64,000 nucleotides of DNA, taken from positions 20,033 through 84,032 of the forward strand of contig DASRHT010000081.1 of NCBI GenBank assembly GCA_035650355.1. The letters are read 5' to 3'. Below, one piece after another: positions 45,546-53,281 of the stretch. The translations under genes and the position numbers were made by a program. This DNA comes from DASRHT01 sp035650355 (lineage in GTDB: Bacteria; Chloroflexota; Ktedonobacteria; Ktedonobacterales; Ktedonobacteraceae). The notes under the pieces were generated by a model, which saw only the letters and a list, made by a program, of their open reading frames with translations, ran no database searches and had not been told where the DNA came from. How positions within the stretch are numbered: position 1 is the first letter of the stretch; the number at the start of each line of letters is the position of its first letter.

Positions 45546-48536
45546 ATGTCTTCTTCATCGCTTTCCCAGGCCATCAAAATCTTTTTCTCTTATGCAACCT
45601 CCTCGCCTAAAGATAAACGCCTGTTCGAGAAACTCGTGACGCACTTGAGCGGCCTGCGACGACAACATCTCATTGATGAGTGGTATGATAGCGCCATTAG
45701 TGCAGGGAGCAACCTCACCCAGGTTATCGAAGCTCATCTACGTGCAGCGGATATTATTGTCCTTCTCATCAGTGCAGAATTTCTGGCTTCAGACCGCTGC
45801 TATAAGCTCGAAATGCAGCAGGCGCTTGAACTCAGCACCACAGGGACCGCACGCCTCATTCCGGTCATTCTCTCCCCCACCGACTGGGAAGCCCTACCCC
45901 TCGCTCACTACAACCCGCTTCCCGTGGGAGGCACCCCCATCAGCCTCAAACGTAATATTGACGCCGCTCTCTCCGAGGTGGCACGGGGCATTCGCAAGGT
46001 GGTCGAGGAACTGGCAGGTCAAGTGAAGAGAATACGTACCCATTCCGTTGTGCCTAAGCTCCCTCTGTGCCATTGTCCCTATCGACAAAATGCTTTTTTC
46101 ACAGATCGCGAAACGATTTTCTCGGCTCTTACCTCTTTTTTTACCTTCTCTCAGACCCGCCAGACTCGTATGGTGGCATTGCATGGCCTGGGCGGCATAG
46201 GCAAAACGCAAATTGCGCTCGAATACCTCTATCGCTCCTCCCGCTTGTATCAATCTATTCTTTGGCTCAATGCCTCGTCTCGCGAGAGGTTTCATGCCGA
46301 AGTAAACGCCCTGGCAGACGAAATCGCGCTGCCTGAGAAAGATCGTACAGACGAAGACCATCTCTTCGCAGCGGTCAAGCGCTGGCTGCAAAGTCAGACA
46401 AACTGGTTGCTCGTGCTAGATCATCTTGACGACTTCACATTGATCGACTTAATTGTTCCTGCTCAAGGCAGTGGTCATGTCCTCCTGACCACGCGCATCC
46501 AGGTGGCGTGGGAAATGGCCGAGGCGCTCCCCATCGCACAACTGGATACCGATGCAGGTGTGTTCTTCTTACTGCAACGCGCTGAAATTATTCCGACCGG
46601 AGCGTCCCTTGATCAAGCTCCTCCTGCCGCCATTCAGCAGGCTACAGCCGTTGTACAGGCAATGGATGGCTTTCCTCTTGCCCTCGATCAGGCCGGGGCC
46701 TATCTCGCAGAAACAGGCTGCGGCCTCGCCACCTATCTTACACTCCTACAGCAGGAACGAGCATCCTTGTTAAGTCGCCGTGGACGGATTGCGGGCCGCC
46801 AGAATCATCCAGACTCTGTAACCATTACCCTCTCTCTCACCATCGAAAAAGTCGTGCAGCAACGAGCGACGAATCTCCCTTTGTTGCGCCTCCTGGCTTT
46901 CTTGCATCCTGAGTCCATCCCTTATGAATTGCTCGTGGATGGTGCAGATGCTTTACATGAGCCGTTACGCTCGCTTACAGCTCATCCTCTGGCTTTAAAT
47001 GAAGCCCTGGCCGACCTGCATAACTACTCTCTCATCTACCATCTGGCTGACACGACAACCCTGCGTATCCATCGTATCATCCAGGCCGTGCTCATTGATG
47101 GTCTTCCCAAAGGGCAACAACGCCAATGGGCCAGTCAAGCTGTACGTCTGGTGAACCATGTTTTTCCAGAGGTGAGTTTCGATACTCAGGAGGAATGTGA
47201 GCGGTATCTCCCTCAGGCACAGCATTGCGCCACTTTGATTACTAATTTCCAACTGACACTGAAAGAAGGGGCGCTGCTGCTCCAACGCCTGGGCACTTAT
47301 TGTTACCGGCACGCATGCTATAGCGAGGCAGAAGCTCACCTCGCGCAAGCCCTGCTGCTCCAGGAACAACACCACTGGGCTGCTCCTCAGGAAATCGCCC
47401 AGACCCTCAACTCCCTGGGACTGTTGTATCATCGACAGACTCGATATCAAGAAGCTGAGAAAGTCCAGCTCCGCGCACTAGAGCTGCGAGAGCAGGCGCT
47501 TGGACCAACTCATTTCCAAACGGCTGAGAGCCTCCATAACCTGGCGGTCTTGTATGGAAGCCAGGGAAGGTATCAACAAGCTGAACAATTCTATCAGCGG
47601 GTGCTCACCCTTGATGAACAGATGATAGGTCCCGAACACCCCGATACTGCGAAAACGCTCAATAACCTGGGGCTAATTCAGTCTATGCAGGGAAACTACA
47701 CTCAAGCTGAAACAGCATACCAACGGGCGCTAGCTATCTATGAACATGCTTTAGCCCCCAACCATCCTGACCTGGCGTATCCACTGAACGGCCTGGGGGA
47801 TCTCGCCGAGAAACGAGGACATTACCAGCAAGCAGAGCAATTTTATCAACGCGCTCTTGCTATTCGCGAACAGACACTGGGAGATACTCACCCTGAGACA
47901 GCTTATAGCTTCAATAAATTGGCAGGTATCTACGAAATACAGGGAAAAGATCAGCAAGCAGAAGCGCTCTACCAACGTGCATTAGTCATCGGCGAGCAAG
48001 CATTAGGGCCTGATCATCCCGATGTCGCTCTCTTTCTCAATAACCTGGCCTTCCTCGCAGATAAACAGGAGCAGTATCAACAAGCTGAGCCACTCTATCA
48101 ACGCGCCTTGAGCATCTACGAGCAGGCTCTTGGAGCAGATCATCCCACTGTTGCAGATGTGCTTAATAACCTGGGGGTGCTCTACCGAGATACCCATAAT
48201 GAAGCACGAGCAGAGCAGTTCTTGCAGCGCGCACTCGCCATTCGGGAACAGATTTTCGGCCCAACGCACCCCGATACGGCTCAAAGTCTGAGCAACCTGG
48301 CGGATTTACGAGTCGCTCAGCACGCGTATCAAGAAGCAGAAGCGTTATTCCAACAAGCCTACACTCTCCGTCTCCAGATGTTTGGGCCTGCGCACCCCGA
48401 TGTCGCCCGCACGCGTGCAAAATACATTTCGCTGCTAGAACGCATGAACAAAAACGAAGAGGCCGCTATGCTCTGGCAAGCAACACAAATACAGCAAGAA
48501 CAACCTTCGGCAGATCCTTCTCAAGACGAGCATTAA
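45546..48536 (+). CDS. TIR / NB-ARC / TPR (STAND) signalling protein
   Basis: Three modules in 996 residues. TIR: about 10-140, with IKIFFSYATSSPKD, ADIIVLLISAEFLASDRCY and the Glu of the following helix (KLEMQQAL) as the candidate NAD+-cleavage Glu. NB-ARC: Walker A GLGGIGKTQ at about 215, Walker B WLLVLDHLDD, then the GFPLAL motif. TPR: about nine kinesin-light-chain-like repeats of 42 residues, each with AEQFYQRALAIREQ-like and HPDTA-like pieces. This is the architecture of a sensor that oligomerises and makes a nucleotide signal. The start at 45546 is preferred by ribosome-site spacing (GGAGAG nine bases upstream). It directly follows the dioxygenase gene. Confidence 0.88.
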   Translation: MSSSSLSQAIKIFFSYATSSPKDKRLFEKLVTHLSGLRRQHLIDEWYDSAISAGSNLTQVIEAHLRAADIIVLLISAEFLASDRCYKLEMQQALELSTTGTARLIPVILSPTDWEALPLAHYNPLPVGGTPISLKRNIDAALSEVARGIRKVVEELAGQVKRIRTHSVVPKLPLCHCPYRQNAFFTDRETIFSALTSFFTFSQTRQTRMVALHGLGGIGKTQIALEYLYRSSRLYQSILWLNASSRERFHAEVNALADEIALPEKDRTDEDHLFAAVKRWLQSQTNWLLVLDHLDDFTLIDLIVPAQGSGHVLLTTRIQVAWEMAEALPIAQLDTDAGVFFLLQRAEIIPTGASLDQAPPAAIQQATAVVQAMDGFPLALDQAGAYLAETGCGLATYLTLLQQERASLLSRRGRIAGRQNHPDSVTITLSLTIEKVVQQRATNLPLLRLLAFLHPESIPYELLVDGADALHEPLRSLTAHPLALNEALADLHNYSLIYHLADTTTLRIHRIIQAVLIDGLPKGQQRQWASQAVRLVNHVFPEVSFDTQEECERYLPQAQHCATLITNFQLTLKEGALLLQRLGTYCYRHACYSEAEAHLAQALLLQEQHHWAAPQEIAQTLNSLGLLYHRQTRYQEAEKVQLRALELREQALGPTHFQTAESLHNLAVLYGSQGRYQQAEQFYQRVLTLDEQMIGPEHPDTAKTLNNLGLIQSMQGNYTQAETAYQRALAIYEHALAPNHPDLAYPLNGLGDLAEKRGHYQQAEQFYQRALAIREQTLGDTHPETAYSFNKLAGIYEIQGKDQQAEALYQRALVIGEQALGPDHPDVALFLNNLAFLADKQEQYQQAEPLYQRALSIYEQALGADHPTVADVLNNLGVLYRDTHNEARAEQFLQRALAIREQIFGPTHPDTAQSLSNLADLRVAQHAYQEAEALFQQAYTLRLQMFGPAHPDVARTRAKYISLLERMNKNEEAAMLWQATQIQQEQPSADPSQDEH

Positions 48537-48581
48537 ACACAGCATTACCTGCTTTTCGTTGGAACGTGAAAGTGAAGAAGC

Positions 48582-49024
48582 CTATCCCTTTGTTTTTGGC
48601 TTCTGTTGCTCTTGCTGCTCTCTATCGCCCTGCTTCTCAGGCTTCGGCTTGTTCTTCTTCCCAGATTTTGATTTATCGCCATCATTTTTCTGGTTGTTTC
48701 CAAAGACAAGTTGAGCAAGCGTTGACAAAAAAGAGGTGAACGGTCTGAGGAAGGGCAGAAAGCTGCGTGTTTTTTCCCCACTCTGGCTACTATCAATTGA
48801 TATATTTCTACATATAGATATATCTACCTGGGGGGGGGGGCATTATGCGCCACTTCCAGAATGGCACACTTGCCTAACTGGAGCATGACATCGCTGCTTG
48901 CTTCCTGATTGAACCAGATTGGCATGCGTCTTCCACGCAAAAAAGCGAGGAGAGATTGTTCACGGAGGATCTTACCGTCGCGTACATCAAGCATCTTGAT
49001 GCAACGCTTCATATCTATCCTCAT
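48582..49024 (-). pseudogene. Small gene split by an 11-base G tract (possibly phase-variable)
   Basis: The ATG at 49024, after AAGGAG, opens a 66-codon frame ending NAPPPR-stop. The three Pro codons lie on a run of 11 G bases (48830-48840, plus-strand). Adding one base to that run, or removing two, joins it to a further open frame with a plausible coding look: a hydrophobic piece (FLPFLRPFTSFLSTLAQLVF) and a Lys/Gln-rich tail ending KPKTKG at 48582. The joined product is 147 residues. The N-terminal half (DVRDGKILREQSLLAFLRGR) is not recognised. Either a frameshift switch, a recent mutation or a homopolymer sequencing error. Confidence 0.65.
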
Positions 49025-49316
49025 TACTGCTCCTTCTCTCCTGTATGCTTTAAAAATCCTTCAATAGAGGTAAAATATGACATTTCAAGCAGACAATGAA
49101 TATTGATACACATCGATCTATACAACATCGGACAGAGCCGATCTTCTATCAGACAATACATATGCCTCTTTACAGAGAATACCAGAGAAATGAGCAATCT
49201 TCAACAAGTACAGAATGGCAGGGAAAAGAGTCCTATTCGCTGATCTGCGTTTTTTGCATTCCCCGCTTGTTCTAACAAGAGAAGCCATGCCATTACCCGA
49301 TCCAGGTCGTTGCCTT

Positions 49317-50054
49317 TTAGCGTCCCCATTGCTCAACTAGCGGTAACAGTTCGGCGAGGTCTGTTATCACAGCGGTCGGAGTAATGTGCGTGGGTTTAGG
49401 CCAGGGATAGTCGGTCTTTTTCCAGACAGCGCGCATGCCCACGCCAAGCCCGCCGGAGATGTCATCGATCAAACGGTCGCCAACCATGACGCACTCGACC
49501 GGATCGACGTTGAGCCGCGCCGTGACTTCCAGGAAGACGGAAGGATGCGGCTTGGAGTGGGGAAGATCGGAGGTGTATACGATCTCGTCTAGCAGCGCGT
49601 CCAGGCCGTGGGTGACAAGTTCCTCATTGTGCCATTCGGCGGCCCACCAGGTATTGGAAAGCAAACCGAGTCGGTAATCACGCTTGCGCAGTTCCAAAAG
49701 GGTCTGAACAGCATCAGGAAAGATGACGGCCCACCCGCTTACGGCACGAGCATAGCCATCAAGGGCTGTGAGCAGTTCTTTTTCGCTCACCTGCCAGCCC
49801 AGGCGGCAAAATCCGTCGCTGAGCAGGCTTACCGGCGTATTACTGGCCTGCCTTTCAGCTACCTGCTGCCAGTGATACATCTCGGCCTCGCGCATCGCCC
49901 TGACATAGGCATCTCGACTCGGGTAGCCATTGGCAGGCAGCTCCGAGACGAGATAGTCATAGGAGAGCCCCCAGCGGCGGCTAATATCCTCATCCCAGTC
50001 GGGCCAATCGATCAAAGTACCACCTAAGTCGAAAATTACGGCACGTAGAGACAT
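49317..50054 (-). CDS. HAD-superfamily hydrolase
   Basis: A 245-residue phosphatase-like protein. Motif I is AVIFDLGGTLIDW (nucleophile Asp, with Gly where the general acid Asp usually lies; this GGT form is common in some dehalogenase-type HADs). Motif II is GLLSNTW, motif III is the Lys of HSKPHPSVF, and motif IV is MVGDRLIDDISGG. It has an alpha-helical C1 cap. It lies 92 bases after hisI in the same direction, so it could be the distal gene of the his operon and a second candidate for a phosphatase in that pathway, but the link is only positional. Confidence 0.85.
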   Translation of the reverse strand: MSLRAVIFDLGGTLIDWPDWDEDISRRWGLSYDYLVSELPANGYPSRDAYVRAMREAEMYHWQQVAERQASNTPVSLLSDGFCRLGWQVSEKELLTALDGYARAVSGWAVIFPDAVQTLLELRKRDYRLGLLSNTWWAAEWHNEELVTHGLDALLDEIVYTSDLPHSKPHPSVFLEVTARLNVDPVECVMVGDRLIDDISGGLGVGMRAVWKKTDYPWPKPTHITPTAVITDLAELLPLVEQWGR

Positions 50055-50146
50055 CTTCTATCATTCCCTTACTAGCACTTTTCAACTTCCTGAGTAATCC
50101 TATGGTTCTATATAGCAAGTATACGCTATTCCTGGATACTAGAAAG

Positions 50147-51094
50147 TTACGATATCAACCCCCTATGGCGCATCTGCTCCAGATCATATTCGGTGGGCGC
50201 AAGCGGACTGATTCCAGCCTGCGCACAGGCCCAGCCGATGAAGGCGAAGCCGAGATGCAGCCCCTGAACAACGCCGGCTCGCTGATCTGAAGCCAGTAAA
50301 CTGAGACAATCCTGGCGCATCTCTACCACTTTGCCCTCGCTATATTGGGCATGGTACCCACTGAGAATGGAGGCATGCGGCATAAAATCGTTATATATCA
50401 GCTTTCTGGCGGAGGCGATCAAAAGCAGCCAGTATCCAACCTGACTTCCCTCAAGCATGGTATCAGGTTGCCGCCCGGAATGCATATGCTCCCCACTTTG
50501 AACATCGGCTAATTCTTGCAATTCATCAGCGAGCCGAGAGAGCAAGTAGCTCAGGCTGTGCTCCTGCAACAACCGCGAGGTGTTGGACTCGGTACTTAAA
50601 TCATTGTCACGCAAGTAGATATACACTCCGTACAACTGGCGCAACTGAACCTCTAACGTCCGCTGCATCTCCTCTAAAGCAGCATTATTGGCTATAGGAA
50701 ATGTCTTGGCCGCAATGGGTACATCGCTTTCATAGACGGTGGCCGGATCGAAGACGCGCTCGGCTACCGTTTCATAGCTCTCATCGGGCAAGAAACGGCG
50801 ATAATAGCAGCTACGATAGCCTTCGTGGCAGGCCGCTCCTCCGTGCTGGACCACGCGGATTAACAGGCTATTCTCTTCACAGTTGACGAAAATATCGCGC
50901 ACTTCCTGCACATTGCCCGACTGCTCCCCTTTGCGCCAGATGGTATTGCGCGAACGGCTATAGAAATGGGTGAAGCCTGTTCGCTGCGTCAGTTCTAACG
51001 CCTCCTGGTTCATAAAAGCCACCATAAGCACTTCCGCGCTGGCATCATCCTGGATAACCACGGGAATGAGGCCCTGGCGATCAAATTTTAGCAT
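50147..51094 (-). CDS. hisI: Phosphoribosyl-AMP cyclohydrolase with large unusual C-terminal domain
   Basis: Residues 1-110 are HisI, opening the purine ring in histidine synthesis: FMNQEALELTQRTGFTHFYSRSRN, then the zinc Cys set Cys72, Cys89 and Cys96 (spacing 17 and 7), as in the family. The DCDxD-type acidic motif is NCEEN here, so the metal-binding acids are partly changed. Residues about 115-315 replace the normal, shorter HisE part. They contain SRLADELQELADV and SQVGYWLLLIASA, which look like a degenerate MazG-type helix pair; a HisE role is possible but unproven. The gene overlaps hisF by 7 bases. Confidence 0.85.
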   Translation of the reverse strand: MLKFDRQGLIPVVIQDDASAEVLMVAFMNQEALELTQRTGFTHFYSRSRNTIWRKGEQSGNVQEVRDIFVNCEENSLLIRVVQHGGAACHEGYRSCYYRRFLPDESYETVAERVFDPATVYESDVPIAAKTFPIANNAALEEMQRTLEVQLRQLYGVYIYLRDNDLSTESNTSRLLQEHSLSYLLSRLADELQELADVQSGEHMHSGRQPDTMLEGSQVGYWLLLIASARKLIYNDFMPHASILSGYHAQYSEGKVVEMRQDCLSLLASDQRAGVVQGLHLGFAFIGWACAQAGISPLAPTEYDLEQMRHRGLIS

Positions 51095-51855
51095 AGTCGT
51101 ACCGCTACCCCTCTTGCTTGCAAGTATTGTTTCACATCACTTACACGAAATTCGCCAAAATGAAAGATTGATGCTGCCAGCGCCGCATCGGCAGATGCTA
51201 CAGTAAAGCCTTCATAAAAATGTTCCAGCGCCCCAATGCCGCCGGAGGCTATAACGGGCACCGTCACCGCGGCAGAGACTTTCGCGGTGAGTTCCAGATC
51301 ATAACCGAGCTTTGTCCCGTCGCGATCCATGCTGGTGAGCAAAATTTCGCCCGCGCCTAACTCCACAGCGCGCCCGGCCCACTCCAGCACATCCATGCCT
51401 GTCGGCGTGCGTCCGCCGTGAATATAGATCTCGTAGCCGCTCGGCATCGCTGCGTTTGAGCGAGCATCGATGGCAAGCACAATGCACTGCGCTCCGAACT
51501 GCTCAGCGCCTGCTCTCAGCACCTCAGGATGCTGCACGGCTGCTGTATTGATCGATATCTTGTCAGCGCCCGCCCCTAGCGTCGCGCGAATATCCTCAAT
51601 AGTGCGTATGCCGCCGCCAACGGTGACCGGAATGAAAACGCTCTCTGCCGTGCGTCGTACAACATCGAGCATGGTTCCGCGTTTCTCATAAGAGGCCGTA
51701 ATGTCGAGAAAAACGACCTCATCCGCCCCTTCATTATTATAATACGTTGCCAACTCGACCGGATCGCCGGCATCGCGCAAAGCGAGGAAATTTACGCCCT
51801 TGACGACGCGCCCCTCGGCAACATCGAGACAGGCAATAATGCGTTTAGTCAGCAT
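51088..51855 (-). CDS. hisF: Imidazole glycerol phosphate synthase subunit HisF
   Basis: The (beta/alpha)8-barrel cyclase that, with HisH, makes imidazole glycerol phosphate and AICAR. The catalytic Asp11 is in IIACLDVAEGRVVKGVNF. The second catalytic Asp is in IVLAIDARSN at about 130. Phosphate loops VTVGGGIRT and IASGGIGALEHF are intact. Length 255 is normal. It begins 2 bases after hisA and overlaps hisI by 7 bases, so translational coupling is likely. Confidence 0.95.
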   Translation of the reverse strand: MLTKRIIACLDVAEGRVVKGVNFLALRDAGDPVELATYYNNEGADEVVFLDITASYEKRGTMLDVVRRTAESVFIPVTVGGGIRTIEDIRATLGAGADKISINTAAVQHPEVLRAGAEQFGAQCIVLAIDARSNAAMPSGYEIYIHGGRTPTGMDVLEWAGRAVELGAGEILLTSMDRDGTKLGYDLELTAKVSAAVTVPVIASGGIGALEHFYEGFTVASADAALAASIFHFGEFRVSDVKQYLQARGVAVRLC

Positions 51856-51857
51856 GG

Positions 51858-52673
51858 TTACGGCCTCTCTACTTCTTTTATTGCCATCGCAAGATCCACG
51901 TCACCTGTATAAATAGCCTTACCGACAATCGCGCCCTCCACACCCAGATCCGCTAAAGCTCGCAGATCGGCCAGCGAACTTACGCCCCCCGAGGCAATGA
52001 GTGAGCGGGGAGTGGCGCCTTGCATCTCCCTGAGTGCGGATAAATTGGGTCCGACGAGCGCGCCATCGCGGGCGATATCGGTATAAATGAAACGTTGCAC
52101 GCCGATGGCGGTAAGTTCTGCTGCTAGGGTAGTTGCCATGACCCGCGACGTCTCGCGCCAGCCAGCGATGGCTACCCAGCCATCACGCGCATCAAGCCCG
52201 ACCGCGATACGTTCGCCCCAACGCCTGATCGCCTCTTGCAGTAATGCGCGATCAGTGATTGCAACCGTACCAAGCACGACGCGATCTATCACCGGTGTAT
52301 TTTCACTTGACGGCCTCGAACTCGACGTGTATGCTTCCCCTCGAAGGAGGGGGAGAGAGTCACTGTTTCCGCTCGACCCGTTTGAAGGGCTTGAAACCAT
52401 CTGCTCGATATGCTCAAGAGAGCGCATCCCGCCCCCTAGCTCGATATGCAGGGTGGTAGCAGCTCGTATTTTTTTGATCAGTTCGGCATTCACCGGGTAG
52501 CCTGCGGCTGCTCCATCCAGATCAACGATATGCAGCCAACTCGCCCCTGCGGCCTGCCAGCGCAGCGCCACCTGAACGGGATCGCTGTCATAGACGATGC
52601 TTTTAGCATAATCGCCCTGGTAAAGCCGCACGCAACGGCCATCTTTGATGTCAATCGCAGGTAAAATAATCAT
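51858..52673 (-). CDS. hisA: ProFAR isomerase HisA with a 36-residue insertion
   Basis: Isomerises ProFAR to PRFAR. The first strand MIILPAIDIKDGRCVRLYQG with Asp8 is typical, as are LGGGMRSLEHIE and IASGGVSSLADL. A low-complexity insertion rich in Ser, Asn and Gly lies at about residues 93-128, between the third strand and the VIDRVVLGT strand, where HisA normally has a short helix-loop. The reading frame is kept, so the enzyme may still fold. It overlaps hisH by four bases (ATGA). Confidence 0.93.
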   Translation of the reverse strand: MIILPAIDIKDGRCVRLYQGDYAKSIVYDSDPVQVALRWQAAGASWLHIVDLDGAAAGYPVNAELIKKIRAATTLHIELGGGMRSLEHIEQMVSSPSNGSSGNSDSLPLLRGEAYTSSSRPSSENTPVIDRVVLGTVAITDRALLQEAIRRWGERIAVGLDARDGWVAIAGWRETSRVMATTLAAELTAIGVQRFIYTDIARDGALVGPNLSALREMQGATPRSLIASGGVSSLADLRALADLGVEGAIVGKAIYTGDVDLAMAIKEVERP

Positions 52674-53278
52674 CCATTAACCCACTTTAAAAAGTTTTTC
52701 AGCAGTTGCAAACCGACCTCGCCGCTTTTCTCCGGGTGGAACTGCGTGCCCCAGACCTGCTCGGTGACGATGACGCTGCAATACGGCGCACCATAATCGG
52801 TCACGGCTGCCACTCCCTGTTGATTCTGCGGCTCGACATAGTACGAGTGCGCGAAATAAAAATAGGCTTCGGGCGCTATGCCGGCGAAAATTGGCAGCCC
52901 GGTATGCAATGGTCGAGCCTGATTCCAGCCCATATGCGGGATCTTTGGTCCCTGCGGGATACGCTGTACCGTACCTGGAAATAGACCCAATCCGGCGACT
53001 TCTCCCTCAGTGTGGTGCTGCGCTAGGAGCTGCATTCCCAGGCAGATGCCCAGAAATGGCTTGCCTTGCTGTGTGGCCTCGCGAATGGCATCATCAAGCC
53101 CACGCGCCACTATGCGAGCCATTGCCGCGCCTCCCGAGCCGACGCCGGGCAAGACCACGGCCCGCGCTTCTGCAACTATTTCAGGATCATCAGTGACGCG
53201 CACTTTCGCGCCAACATGCTCCAGAGCTTTCTCGATGCTGCGAATATTGCCCGCGCCATAATCGATAATGGCAATCAT
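52670..53278 (-). CDS. hisH: Imidazole glycerol phosphate synthase subunit HisH (glutamine amidotransferase)
   Basis: Supplies ammonia to HisF. A class I glutamine amidotransferase of 202 residues: opening IIDYGAGNIRSIEKAL, nucleophile Cys in GICLGMQLLA, and the His-Glu pair in GTQFHPEKSGEVGL. The IPHMGWN segment and FYFAHSYYVEP are also typical. It starts 3 bases after the HAD/APH gene and overlaps hisA. Confidence 0.95.
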   Translation of the reverse strand: MIAIIDYGAGNIRSIEKALEHVGAKVRVTDDPEIVAEARAVVLPGVGSGGAAMARIVARGLDDAIREATQQGKPFLGICLGMQLLAQHHTEGEVAGLGLFPGTVQRIPQGPKIPHMGWNQARPLHTGLPIFAGIAPEAYFYFAHSYYVEPQNQQGVAAVTDYGAPYCSVIVTEQVWGTQFHPEKSGEVGLQLLKNFLKWVNG

Positions 53279-53281
53279 GCT

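Noticed and set aside
49118..49336. 72-codon leftward frame after the distal HAD gene
   Set aside because: It overlaps the end of the HAD gene, lacks a start site and has no family features.
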